A stretch of 64,000 bases of DNA from Candidatus Methylopumilus planktonicus (GTDB lineage Bacteria; Pseudomonadota; Gammaproteobacteria; Burkholderiales; Methylophilaceae). Of this stretch, positions 51,799 to 62,014 are shown piece by piece; position 1 is the stretch's first letter, and each line of letters starts with the position of its first letter. Under the pieces are notes generated by a model that was not told where the DNA came from, searched no databases, and saw only the letters and a program-made list of their open reading frames with translations. The stretch covers positions 1,240,001-1,304,000 of the forward strand of contig NZ_LN827929.1 of NCBI RefSeq assembly GCF_000981505.1, read 5' to 3'. The position numbers were made by a program, and so were the translations under genes.

Positions 51799-52778
51799 TG
51801 TGCTTCCTGCAATAGGGATTCATCTAACTGACTTAACAATGTCTCAATCGCCAGAATTTGATTGGTATCATTATTAACTTTTGCAATCTTTAATAAGTAA
51901 AACTGTGCACGTGCATGACGAGAATTTTTCTTGACAACCTCGTCTAATACTTTCTTTGCTCCCACATAATCTTTTAGTTCAAATTGAGATAAAGCTTTAG
52001 TAAAAATTGCTTCGAGAGATTGAGGTTCACTTTTAAGCCAAAGGCTTGAAATCTCAAATAAACGGCCCCATTGCTTCTCTCGCTCAGCATCATAAGTTTG
52101 CATAAAATAAGGACGTTTATCTAAGGGCGCATCCCAGAAAGGCAATTCAGTTTGAGCAGTCAATTCTATATCTTTACCTTGCTGCAATAATTTTTTTACC
52201 CACTCCACAGGAATACTATAAAAATAAGCAAAGCGTCCTGGGCTTTTAAAAGTAGTCACTCCAATCAGCTGCCCCTCGTCGTCAAAAAGCCCTCCACCAG
52301 AAGCTCCCATAGCAAAGCCAGTTGAGGAGTGAATGATATTTTCATTATCTAGAGAATATAAAGCTTTAATTTGCCCATACGACACAACTGGTTTAACAGC
52401 ATTGCCACTATAACTTTTTGAAAAAACTGATTGCTCGTATATGAGTTTTTTAGTGTCGCCCAAAACAACCGGCTTAATATTTAAAAACTTAAATTGGAGT
52501 ATGCATAAATCATGGCGCCAGTCTGCTTTCATGCTGACAGGTGCAAATCGCTCACCATATTTTGCAATTTGTACCCCTTGAGAGTTAGCTATAACATGAC
52601 AATTAGTTGCAACTTGATCTTCAGCTACAACAATGCCTGAACCAACTCCATGGCCCCCTTTTGAATCAAGCACATGAACCTTCACGATTGAAGGTGAAAC
52701 AGCAAAAGTAACCTCACTTGAAGCCATTGCAAAGACTATTTGAGGAATAAAAAATAGTAGGGTTAAAAATCGATACAT
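51795..52778 (-). CDS. exported trypsin-like serine protease with TPR-like C-terminus
   Basis: A signal peptide (FLTLLFFIPQIVFAMA) precedes a chymotrypsin-fold protease with the triad H61 (ATNCHVIA), D90 (RHDLCILQ) and S160 (MGASGGGLF), similar to S1C/HtrA proteases. No PDZ domain is seen. The last 110 residues (about 218-327) are helical, with a TPR-like pattern (LEAIFTKALSQFELKDYVGA, AKKVLDEVV). It probably acts in the periplasm. It overlaps the MliC-like lipoprotein gene by 4 bases. Confidence 0.85.
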   Translation of the reverse strand: MYRFLTLLFFIPQIVFAMASSEVTFAVSPSIVKVHVLDSKGGHGVGSGIVVAEDQVATNCHVIANSQGVQIAKYGERFAPVSMKADWRHDLCILQFKFLNIKPVVLGDTKKLIYEQSVFSKSYSGNAVKPVVSYGQIKALYSLDNENIIHSSTGFAMGASGGGLFDDEGQLIGVTTFKSPGRFAYFYSIPVEWVKKLLQQGKDIELTAQTELPFWDAPLDKRPYFMQTYDAEREKQWGRLFEISSLWLKSEPQSLEAIFTKALSQFELKDYVGAKKVLDEVVKKNSRHARAQFYLLKIAKVNNDTNQILAIETLLSQLDESLLQEAQ

Positions 52779-52849
52779 AACGAAAAAAATTTAACTAAGG
52801 AAATGATAGATAGCGAACTAAAAAGCTTAGTTCCATAAAAATTCAAAAC

Positions 52850-53530
52850 TTAACCACATTTACTGTCACCACAACTTAAGCATGTGAGACATCCGTCCAT
52901 CATAATGACTGCTTTCGTTTGGCATTTGCTACAAAGTTGTGAGCCTTTTGGGTATCCTGTACTATCAATTTCTTCAGAATGTTTTTCCATATATTCAGCA
53001 CGCTTTTCTTCCATCAATTTTTTTTGATGTTCATCAGGTAAGGCTTTTTTAAGCATACCAATATCAATTAAATGTTGCTCAACGACTTCACCGATTTCAG
53101 CCACTAGACTCGGCACGTACTTACCGCCTTTTTTAAAGTAGCCACCATTAGGATCAAATACGCTATGAAGTTCTTCGACCAAGAATGTCAAATCGCCACC
53201 TTTTCTGAATACAGCAGACATCACGCGCGTCAAAGCTACAATCCATTGGAAGTGATCCATGTTTTTTGAATTAATAAAAATTTCAAAAGGTCTGCGATGT
53301 TCTTGCGGCGTACCTTCGTTCATGATGATGTCATTGATCGTGATATAAAGTGCGTGCTCAGTCACAGGTGTTTTCACTTTATAAGTGGAACCTGTAATTT
53401 TTTCAGGGCGGCCTAAAGGCTCACCTAATTGCACGACATTTTGATTTTCTCTCTGAGCTAGCGCATTCGCTTTATCTTCTTCAGAAACGACGTTATAACC
53501 TACGATCTTTTTTTCAATTTTAATTGCCAT
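52850..53530 (-). CDS. nrdJb: ribonucleotide reductase class II, C-terminal part (NrdJb)
   Basis: This 226-residue protein corresponds to the C-terminal part of adenosylcobalamin-dependent ribonucleotide reductase. The TSCPD-like domain (STYKVKTPVTEHALYITIND, VVALTRVMSAVFRKG-like region) is followed by a Cys-rich tail (SQLCSKCQTKAV, CLTCLSCGDSKCG). The tail carries the redox-active and metal-binding cysteines that re-reduce the active site. It is 24 bases downstream of nrdJa. Such two-piece NrdJ enzymes are known in Pseudomonas. Confidence 0.9.
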   Translation of the reverse strand: MAIKIEKKIVGYNVVSEEDKANALAQRENQNVVQLGEPLGRPEKITGSTYKVKTPVTEHALYITINDIIMNEGTPQEHRRPFEIFINSKNMDHFQWIVALTRVMSAVFRKGGDLTFLVEELHSVFDPNGGYFKKGGKYVPSLVAEIGEVVEQHLIDIGMLKKALPDEHQKKLMEEKRAEYMEKHSEEIDSTGYPKGSQLCSKCQTKAVIMMDGCLTCLSCGDSKCG

Positions 53531-53554
53531 TATTTTCCTTTAATTTCTTAAGTC

Positions 53555-55717
53555 TTAGAACTTACCGTAATAACCTTCTTTGAGTGCGTCATAAAGATTC
53601 GCTGCTGAGTGGGTTTCACCATCATATTCAATTTCTTCGTTACCCTTTACTTCAACTTGAGAGCCATCTTCTAAAGTAAATTTATAAGTGGTGTTCTCTA
53701 AATCTTTTTCTGTCACCAATACACCTTGGAAAGCCTCTGGGTTGAATCTAAAAGTTGTACAACCTTTAAGGCCTTTGTCATATGCGTATAAATAAATATT
53801 TTTAAAGTCTTCGTAATCGTAATCCGTTGGCACGTTGATGGTTTTAGAAATCGAACTATCAATCCACTTTTGTGAAGCCGCTTGAATATCGACGTGTGCT
53901 TTCGCTTGAATTGTTGAAGAATCTAAAAAATAATCCGGTAATTTTTCATCTTCTTTTTCTGAGAACGGCATCGCATTTGAATTAATCAATTCGCGATACG
54001 CTAATAATTCGTATGAGTAGACATCCACTTTTTCTTTTGATTTCTTACCTTCACGAATCACGTTACGACTATAGTGATGTGCAAAAGAAGGTTCAATCCC
54101 GTTACTTGCATTATTAGCTAAAGACAATGAAATCGTGCCTGTCGGTGCAATTGAACTATGGTGTGTGAAACGCACACCTTGTTTAGCAATCTTATTACGA
54201 AGTCCCTCAGGGAATTGCTGCATATAGCGACTATATTTACCGAGCAATACTTTGCCTTTAACTTTAGCACCCACTTTAATACCATCGGCTGCCATCTCAG
54301 GACGCTTAGCTAACATGTCGGCAGTCACTACAAACTCTTCGTCCATAATGGGAGCGGCACCTTTTTCATCGGCTAAATCAATCCCTGCTTCCCAACCCAC
54401 CTCGGCCAAAATACGGCTCACTTCGTCAGTGAATTTTAAAGAAGCATCATCACCATATTGCATCTTAAGCATCGTGAGTGATGAACCTAAACCTAAGTAA
54501 CCCATGCCGTGACGACGTTTACGTACAATTTCTTTGCGTTGCTCTTCTAAAGGTAGGCCATTAATTTCAACCACGTTATCTAACATACGTGTAAAGATCG
54601 CAATCACTTCTTTATATTCAGCCCAATCAAAAAATGCTTCATCGGTGAAAGGTTTTTTAACAAATTTTGTTAAGTTCACGGAACCTAATAAACAAGCACC
54701 GTAAGGTGGGAGAGGTTGCTCGCCACATGGGTTGGTAGCGCGAATGTTTTCGCAGAACCAGTTGTTGTTCATTTCGTTCACGCGATCAATCAAAATAAAA
54801 CCAGGCTCAGCAAAATCGTAAGTTGATGACATGATGATGTCCCACAAACGTCTTGCTTTAATAGTTTTGTAAACGCGGCATGCAACTTTACCAGCGTCAA
54901 TACCTTCCGCCTTAGTGAGGTATTTCCCTTTAACAGGCCACTCTCTCCAAACTACTTGGCTTTCGTCATTCACATTTAAACCATCAACGATGGATTCTTT
55001 TTCCGTGACAGGGAATGCTACTTTCCAATCGCTGTCAGCCTTGACCGCCTCCATAAATTCTTTAGTGATCAAGCATGAAAGATTAAATTGACGGAGTCGA
55101 CCGTTTTCACGTTTTGCTTTAATAAAGTCAGTAACATCTGGGTGGGCAATATCGAAAGTTGCCATTTGTGCGCCACGGCGGCCGCCAGCAGATGACACGG
55201 TGAAACACATCTTGTCGTAGATATCCATAAATGAAAGTGGGCCACTTGTATAAGCGCCTGCGCCTGCCACAAAAGCACCTTTAGGTCTTAAGGTCGAAAA
55301 TTCATAGCCAATACCGCAACCTGCTTTTAAGGTGAGCCCTGCTTCATGCACTTTATCTAAAATGCCAGACATGCTGTCCTCCACGATGCCTGATACTGTG
55401 CAGTTAATCGTCGAGGTCGCTGGCTTATGTTCTAGGGCACCCGCATTCGAAGTAATACGACCTGCTGGGATAGCGCCGTGTCTTAATGCCCATAAGAATT
55501 TTTCATACCATTCTTCTCTTTTAGCTGGAATTTCAACATCCGCTAAAGCTCTAGCCACACGCTTAAAAGAATCATCGATATTTTTATCAACATGCTCGCC
55601 CTGTTTTGATTTCAAACGATACTTTTTGTCCCAGATATCTAGTGAAACATCTTGAATTGGTATTTCGTGGTCTTGATGGTCACTTAATGCGGACTTTGGA
55701 CGAACAGCTTTGAGCAT
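53555..55717 (-). CDS. nrdJa: ribonucleotide reductase class II, catalytic part (NrdJa)
   Basis: NrdJ makes deoxyribonucleotides with an adenosylcobalamin radical and works with or without oxygen. The 720-residue catalytic part has the active-site ATNPCGEQPLPPYGACLLGS (Asn, Cys, Glu), SAGGRRGAQMATFDIAHPDV and SIAPTGTISLSLANNASNGIEP (phosphate-binding). The N-terminal half of a resolving disulfide is also visible (STINCTVSGIVEDSM). Its promoter overlaps an NrdR box. As no nrdAB is seen here, growth probably depends on external or elsewhere-made B12. Confidence 0.95.
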   Translation of the reverse strand: MLKAVRPKSALSDHQDHEIPIQDVSLDIWDKKYRLKSKQGEHVDKNIDDSFKRVARALADVEIPAKREEWYEKFLWALRHGAIPAGRITSNAGALEHKPATSTINCTVSGIVEDSMSGILDKVHEAGLTLKAGCGIGYEFSTLRPKGAFVAGAGAYTSGPLSFMDIYDKMCFTVSSAGGRRGAQMATFDIAHPDVTDFIKAKRENGRLRQFNLSCLITKEFMEAVKADSDWKVAFPVTEKESIVDGLNVNDESQVVWREWPVKGKYLTKAEGIDAGKVACRVYKTIKARRLWDIIMSSTYDFAEPGFILIDRVNEMNNNWFCENIRATNPCGEQPLPPYGACLLGSVNLTKFVKKPFTDEAFFDWAEYKEVIAIFTRMLDNVVEINGLPLEEQRKEIVRKRRHGMGYLGLGSSLTMLKMQYGDDASLKFTDEVSRILAEVGWEAGIDLADEKGAAPIMDEEFVVTADMLAKRPEMAADGIKVGAKVKGKVLLGKYSRYMQQFPEGLRNKIAKQGVRFTHHSSIAPTGTISLSLANNASNGIEPSFAHHYSRNVIREGKKSKEKVDVYSYELLAYRELINSNAMPFSEKEDEKLPDYFLDSSTIQAKAHVDIQAASQKWIDSSISKTINVPTDYDYEDFKNIYLYAYDKGLKGCTTFRFNPEAFQGVLVTEKDLENTTYKFTLEDGSQVEVKGNEEIEYDGETHSAANLYDALKEGYYGKF

Positions 55718-55791
55718 GGATTTCCCCTGAATTATTCTTTACTTATGTATATTTACTAAATTTGGTGTTACATGGTATTTTTGCTTAAAAC

Positions 55792-55805
55792 CACAATATA
55801 TAGTG
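55792..55805 (-). promoter_or_regulatory. NrdR box in front of nrdJ
   Basis: CACAATATATAGTG fits the NrdR consensus acaCwAtATaTwGtgt closely, within a larger inverted repeat (AAAACCAC at 55787-55794 and GTGGTTTT at 55803-55810). It lies just downstream of the -10 element of nrdJ, where a bound repressor would block transcription. NrdR boxes often come in pairs about three helical turns apart; a second clear box was not found. Confidence 0.8.
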
Positions 55806-55816
55806 GTTTTGTAGAT

Positions 55817-55845
55817 ATATTATCCATGACCTAGTAGTCCGTCAA
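55817..55845 (-). promoter_or_regulatory. sigma-70 promoter of nrdJ
   Basis: On the minus strand TTGACG (55840-55845) and TAATAT (55817-55822) are separated by exactly 17 bases, close to the sigma-70 consensus. Transcription would begin around 55809, inside the NrdR-box repeat, with a leader of about 90 bases to the nrdJa ATG at 55717. Confidence 0.75.
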
Positions 55846-55871
55846 TTGAAATATATGCACAAATTTAGGGA

Positions 55872-55916
55872 AAAAGTTAACCTCTATTTTTCGAGCTTAA
55901 CTTTTAAAACTTAAGC
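55872..55916. repeat. two overlapping palindromes between nrdJ and waaA
   Basis: The first inverted repeat pairs AAAAGTTAA (55872-55880) with TTAACTTTT (55897-55905) across a 16-base loop. The second is a 22-base palindrome at 55895-55916 with arms GCTTAA and TTAAGC around TTTTAAAA and one mismatched pair. They share the stretch 55897-55905, so only one can form as a hairpin at a time. They may be an operator pair for the divergent genes. Confidence 0.4.
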
Positions 55917-55981
55917 AAGGCCTTTCTTTAAAAATAAATTAAACACAAGTTCATCAAGATGGTTTATGCGAAAATATCCGC

Positions 55982-57247
55982 ATGATTCGCTTTTTCTATA
56001 GTCTTTTAGTCTATTTTCTTCTCCCATTCACCTGCTTTAAGTTGATTTACCGGGGTTTTAGACAGCCTGACTATCTAAAACATTGGAGTGAGCGCTATGG
56101 TTTTTATAGTGCTTCTACAAAAAAAATCTGGGGCAAACGAAAAATACTTTGGATTCATGCTGTTTCTGTGGGCGAAACAAAAGCTGCGATTCCATTCATT
56201 AAACTTTTTTTAAAAAAATATCCGCGTCATAATTTACTCATCACACATGGCACACCTACCGGGCGAGTGACTTCAATTGACATTAAACATTCTCGTATCC
56301 ACCGCATCTATCTTCCTTTTGATACCCCCGATGCGACAAACAGATTTTTAAATACCTTTAAACCAGAAATCGGTCTCTTACTTGAAACAGAGCTTTGGTT
56401 TAATTTAATTCATCAAGCTTTTCAAAAATCTATCCCACTTTATTTAGTGAATGCGCGTTTGTCTGAAAAATCCTTCCAGCTTTATAAAAGAATTTCGCTC
56501 CTTGTGAAACCATCGCTTCAAGAACTAACAGGCGTGCTAGCGCAAACAAGAAACGATGCGAAACGCTTTGAAGCGCTTGGTGCAAGAAACCTTGAAGTGA
56601 TGGGCAATTTAAAATTTGATGTGGGCCCTCCACGTGATACAAATAAACAAAGTACAGCACTCAAAAAACATTTACATTTAAAAAATCAGTTGGTACTTTT
56701 GATTGCGAGCTCAAGACAAGATGAAGAAGAAATTATTTTGCAGCGCTTATTAAAGCTGCAATATAAAAACCTCGTCACAATTTTTGTCCCACGACATCCG
56801 CAACGTTTTAAAGAAGTTGAACTGATGTTAAAAAAATATCGTGCGTCATTTATTAAACGCAGTGATAAAAAAATAAAGGTTAAACCTTACCAATTTATTT
56901 TAGGCGACTCTATGGGTGAGATGTACAGTTATTACAACTTAGCGAATATTGCACTCATGGGTGGCACGATATTGCCTTATGGCGGACAGAATCTTATTGA
57001 ATCTATGGCCATGAACGTGCCAGTGATTTTAGGTCCTCATACTTATAACTTTCATGATGTATCGAATGAAGCCATCCGCACAGGTGCAGGATTGAGAATT
57101 CAAACATTAGATGAATTAGAAAAAGTGTTACCTCAGATGCTTCACTCATCTTCTCAGTTAAAAATGAAGAAAGCTTGCAGCGAAATGATGCATTCCCATC
57201 AGGGTGCTACATTAAGAATCTTAAATAAAATAAAACCTACGCTTTAA
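55982..57247 (+). CDS. waaA: 3-deoxy-D-manno-octulosonic acid (Kdo) transferase
   Basis: WaaA adds Kdo sugars to the lipid A precursor in LPS synthesis at the inner membrane. The 421 residues have an N-terminal hydrophobic segment (MIRFFYSLLVYFLLPFTCF), the GT-B N-lobe motifs IHAVSVGETKAAIP and LLLETELWFNLI, and C-lobe FVPRHPQRFKEVE, DSMGEMYSYYNLANIALMGG and GGQNLIESMAM. It stands alone on the plus strand, and its end overlaps the convergent hydrolase gene by 11 bases. tolC, which often lies close to waaA in relatives, is not here. Confidence 0.95.
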   Translation: MIRFFYSLLVYFLLPFTCFKLIYRGFRQPDYLKHWSERYGFYSASTKKIWGKRKILWIHAVSVGETKAAIPFIKLFLKKYPRHNLLITHGTPTGRVTSIDIKHSRIHRIYLPFDTPDATNRFLNTFKPEIGLLLETELWFNLIHQAFQKSIPLYLVNARLSEKSFQLYKRISLLVKPSLQELTGVLAQTRNDAKRFEALGARNLEVMGNLKFDVGPPRDTNKQSTALKKHLHLKNQLVLLIASSRQDEEEIILQRLLKLQYKNLVTIFVPRHPQRFKEVELMLKKYRASFIKRSDKKIKVKPYQFILGDSMGEMYSYYNLANIALMGGTILPYGGQNLIESMAMNVPVILGPHTYNFHDVSNEAIRTGAGLRIQTLDELEKVLPQMLHSSSQLKMKKACSEMMHSHQGATLRILNKIKPTL

Positions 57248-57782
57248 TGAGTTTTGCGATCGCTTTAAAGTGATCACCTTCGGCCACGCGTAACCATTCA
57301 AAAATCACGGACTCTATATTCGTGATTACAATACCTTCGGATCTTAATCTTGCGATCGCATTTTGATGATGAAGGCTCGATCTTGAGAGAGTTGCATCTT
57401 CTACGACAAAGACTGCTTTGCCCGCTTCTTTTAAAGCTAATGCTGTTTGCAAAATACAAATATGTGTTTCTAATCCGCATAAAATAATTTGTGGTCTTGA
57501 TTTTACTAAGGCACTTTTAAATTTAGATTCATCAAGACATGAGAATGCCTTTTTTTCAATGGCACTGTGAGGCAGTAGCGTTTGTAATTTTTTGACTGTT
57601 GTGCCCAGACCTTTTGGATATTGCTCCGTATAAAGGCAAGGGACTTCTAAAATTTTTGCTGCTTGAATGAGCATGCTTGATACGTCGACGACTTTTTCAA
57701 TGTCACTTTTAGGCATCACATCCACAAGCTTGTCTTGGATATCAATGATCACAACCTGACTTAAAAGTTGATCATTTATCAT
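57237..57782 (-). CDS. isochorismatase-family cysteine hydrolase
   Basis: The 181-residue protein has the cysteine-hydrolase triad: Asp in VVIIDIQDKLVDVMP, Lys in AIEKKAFSCLD and Cys in CGLETHICILQTALALKEAG. The layout is like YcaC or ISOC proteins, which act on small amides or remain without known substrate; true isochorismatase activity is unlikely without siderophore genes. It lies 6 bases downstream of the pcm-like gene on the minus strand. Confidence 0.88.
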   Translation of the reverse strand: MINDQLLSQVVIIDIQDKLVDVMPKSDIEKVVDVSSMLIQAAKILEVPCLYTEQYPKGLGTTVKKLQTLLPHSAIEKKAFSCLDESKFKSALVKSRPQIILCGLETHICILQTALALKEAGKAVFVVEDATLSRSSLHHQNAIARLRSEGIVITNIESVIFEWLRVAEGDHFKAIAKLIKA

Positions 57783-57788
57783 AAGAAG

Positions 57789-58448
57789 TTAAAACACAAA
57801 TGTATTTTCATGTTTCACGTACAAAGAGGGTACAACTGTTTCAAATAAAATTTCTTCTTCAAAATCTTGATGGCTTGATCTTGTAATTAAAGTTGCATGC
57901 ATCGAGGGTGCTTCGCCCAAAATGACTAAGAGTCTTCCATTCACATTTAGTTGATTTCTAACACCTTCTGGAAGATGAGGTAAAGAACCCGCAAATAAAA
58001 TAGCATCGTAAGGTTGATTTTTTAACCAGCCTAATGAACCATCACCTGTCACAAATTCAATATTGTTAAGTTTTATTTTTTGACAGTTTTGTTTAGCGAG
58101 ATTTGTGAAATAAGGATTGATGTCTACTGACACCACGTTTTTAACTAAACTTGCCGTGAGCGCAGTGAGATAACCACTTCCAGAGCCTACCACTAAGACA
58201 TGATCTTTTTTTTGAAGTGATAAGGATTGAATGAGTCTTGCTTCTAATTTAGGCGCCAACATGCTCACATCATCATGCAAAGGAATTTCAGTATCTGCGA
58301 AAGCTATCCCCTGATATTCAGTCGGTACAAATTTTTCACGCGGTACTTGATGAAGCAAATTAAGCACTTCGGGATCTAAAACTTCCCAAGTGCGGATTTG
58401 CTGCTCAATCATATTAAAACGATGTTGTTCAATGGCATTCATTGTCAT
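57789..58448 (-). CDS. pcm: protein-L-isoaspartate O-methyltransferase family protein
   Basis: Pcm repairs isoaspartate damage in proteins using SAM. The protein (220 residues from ATG at 58448) has MIEQQIRTWEVLDPEVLNLL, QVPREKFVPTEYQGIAFADT and the SAM motif VLVVGSGSGYLTALTASLV. Substrate-binding residues differ somewhat from the Escherichia coli enzyme, as in the betaproteobacterial branch found near waaA/tolC. A longer in-frame start at 58514 would run into the TPP riboswitch region and is rejected. It is divergent from thiC. Confidence 0.87.
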   Translation of the reverse strand: MTMNAIEQHRFNMIEQQIRTWEVLDPEVLNLLHQVPREKFVPTEYQGIAFADTEIPLHDDVSMLAPKLEARLIQSLSLQKKDHVLVVGSGSGYLTALTASLVKNVVSVDINPYFTNLAKQNCQKIKLNNIEFVTGDGSLGWLKNQPYDAILFAGSLPHLPEGVRNQLNVNGRLLVILGEAPSMHATLITRSSHQDFEEEILFETVVPSLYVKHENTFVF

Positions 58449-58540
58449 GTGCCCATTATAACCAAAGAAAAGTTCATCATTTTGATATAGTTTAAATATA
58501 AATCTAACTTGCATTTCATGGGGGTTTCGCGTAATTTTAT

Positions 58541-58622
58541 GGGGTGCTAGGGGTCCGCTTTACAAGGTGGTGAGAAAAACCCTTTGAACCTGATGCGGGT
58601 AATGCCGCCGTAGGGAATGCAG
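58541..58622 (+). ncRNA. TPP riboswitch aptamer (THI element)
   Basis: The region has the conserved TPP-aptamer blocks in order: GGGGTGCTAGGGGTCC, a variant TGAGA (in GGTGAGAAAAACCC), CCTTTGAACCTGATGCGG and GTAATGCCGCCGTAGGGAAT followed by GCA. It is directly upstream of thiC, a classic TPP target. The usual CTGAGA reads GTGAGA here. Binding of thiamine pyrophosphate would shut off thiC expression. Confidence 0.95.
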
Positions 58623-58666
58623 TCCTCTAAAAGACTCCTTACGGCATGACAAAAAATTTAAGGAGT
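58607..58666 (+). promoter_or_regulatory. expression platform of the thiC riboswitch
   Basis: Two exclusive helices can be drawn. GCCGTAGGGA (58607-58616), part of the aptamer, pairs with TCCTTACGGC (58636-58645) over ten pairs with one G-U. Alternatively ACTCCTTA (58634-58641) pairs with TAAGGAGT (58659-58666), hiding the thiC Shine-Dalgarno AGGAG at 58661-58665. Without TPP the first helix frees the ribosome site; with TPP the second forms. There is no U-run, so control is probably translational. Confidence 0.75.
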
Positions 58667-58668
58667 AA

Positions 58669-60567
<1,899 letters not shown>

Positions 60568-61374
60568 ATGGATTTCTCACTTTATTTTTCAAGTTTGATT
60601 CTAGGTCTTATTGAAGGAGCCACTGAATTTTTACCTGTGAGCTCTACAGGGCATCTGATTATTGCGAGTGAGCTTTTAAATTTTAACCATGCCTCCGCCA
60701 ATGTTTTTGAAATCTTCATTCAATTAGGTGCCATTTTAGCGATTGTGGTCGAGTATCGCAAAACACTTTTTACAGTCGCGAGTGGAGCCCTTCATGATAG
60801 AACTTCTCAAGACTTTGTCTTACGTCTTTTCATTGCATTTTTACCAGCCGCGATCTTAGGTCTTTTATTTCATAAAGCGATTAAAGCTTATTTATTTTCA
60901 CCGCTTTATGTGTCATTAGCCCTCATCTTAGGAGGTGTTGTCATGATAGCCATTGAAAAACGTCCATTGAAAGTGAATACAAAAAGCACAAACGACATCA
61001 ATATGATGCAGGCATTTAAAATTGGCTGTGCACAATGTTTATCGTTAATTCCTGGAGTATCAAGGGCGGCTGCAACAATCATGGGCGGCATGCTCACAGG
61101 ATTAAATCGTAAAACAGCGACTGAATTTTCTTTTTATCTTGCGATCCCCATCATTACAGCAGCATCCCTTTTTGATTTACTCAAAAATTTCCATGATTTA
61201 ACCCCCCAAGATCTGCCTATTTTTGCCATTGGCTTTGTCACCGCATTTTTGAGCGCCTATGCCGTCATTAAACTTTTTATTCGCTTTGTCGCCACACATA
61301 CCTTTATTTCTTTTGCCTGGTATCGCATTATCTTAGGCATCATCGTCTTCACTTATTTTAATGGCCAAGTCTAA
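60568..61374 (+). CDS. uppP: undecaprenyl-diphosphatase
   Basis: UppP (BacA) recycles the lipid carrier for peptidoglycan and O-antigen by dephosphorylating undecaprenyl diphosphate. The 268-residue protein has about eight hydrophobic segments and both catalytic blocks: EGATEFLPVSSTGHLI and PGVSRAAATIMGGM (PGxSR type). It follows thiC with no gap and overlaps exoD by 14 bases, which makes co-transcription from the thiC promoter likely. Confidence 0.96.
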   Translation: MDFSLYFSSLILGLIEGATEFLPVSSTGHLIIASELLNFNHASANVFEIFIQLGAILAIVVEYRKTLFTVASGALHDRTSQDFVLRLFIAFLPAAILGLLFHKAIKAYLFSPLYVSLALILGGVVMIAIEKRPLKVNTKSTNDINMMQAFKIGCAQCLSLIPGVSRAAATIMGGMLTGLNRKTATEFSFYLAIPIITAASLFDLLKNFHDLTPQDLPIFAIGFVTAFLSAYAVIKLFIRFVATHTFISFAWYRIILGIIVFTYFNGQV

Positions 61375-62014
61375 TCATCGCGCACTCATAGAGGCTCTCC
61401 ACCGGATCGTTAAAAGCGCTGAGCATCGTCCTGTGAGCATCAAACAAGGCTTATTAAAACTAAATCATTTTGGTTTTTCATTTATTAGTTTTTTATTAGT
61501 CTTGCCGTTCATGCAACCCTTCCCTATAGGCCCTATAAGTGTCTTAGGAGGAGTTACCTTCGCAGCATTTGGGTGGCAAATTTTAAAAGGGTACGCCACA
61601 CCCCATCTGCCGCAAAAGATTGATGACATCACTTTAAGTGTTGATAATTGGAGACGCATTACCAATGCAGCGATCAAACTGATTCAGTGGACAGAAAAAT
61701 TCACTAAACCTCGTTTACTCATATTAATTCAAGGCCCTTTAGGTGTTCGAATTGAAGCCTTATGCCTTATTTTCGCAGGAATTTTAATGGCTGTTCCTTT
61801 TGGTATTCTTCCTTTAAATAATTTTTTTCCTGGCCTTGCCATTTTATTTTGCGCACTAGGTCAACTTCATAAAGATGGGCTTTTTGTTCTGATTGCTTTC
61901 TTTTGGATTCTTTTTACTATTTTTTATTTTTCATTATTTTTTATAAGTCTTTACCTCCTTGGTCTTGAAGGTTTTCAGAATTTCAGCCACTGGCTACACC
62001 AACTCTTTTCATGA
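61361..62014 (+). CDS. ExoD family membrane protein
   Basis: ExoD-family proteins are small inner-membrane proteins first linked to exopolysaccharide synthesis and stress in Rhizobium; the actual activity is unknown. The 217 residues have the N-terminal polar region RIVKSAEHRPVSIKQGLLKL, then hydrophobic stretches (FISFLLVLPFMQPFPIGPIS, EALCLIFAGILMAVPFGILP, LFWILFTIFYFSLFF-like tail). It overlaps uppP by 14 bases and mutY by 4 bases. Confidence 0.85.
   Translation: MAKSNHRALIEALHRIVKSAEHRPVSIKQGLLKLNHFGFSFISFLLVLPFMQPFPIGPISVLGGVTFAAFGWQILKGYATPHLPQKIDDITLSVDNWRRITNAAIKLIQWTEKFTKPRLLILIQGPLGVRIEALCLIFAGILMAVPFGILPLNNFFPGLAILFCALGQLHKDGLFVLIAFFWILFTIFYFSLFFISLYLLGLEGFQNFSHWLHQLFS

Noticed and set aside
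55718..55981. Search for a cobalamin riboswitch before nrdJ.
   Set aside because: The gap is explained by a sigma-70 promoter, an NrdR box and palindromes; no B12-box sequence (GCCACTG-like) was found.
58449..58514. Longer start for pcm at 58514.
   Set aside because: The extra 22 residues do not match the family and run towards the thiC riboswitch; the ATG at 58448 gives the conserved N-terminus.
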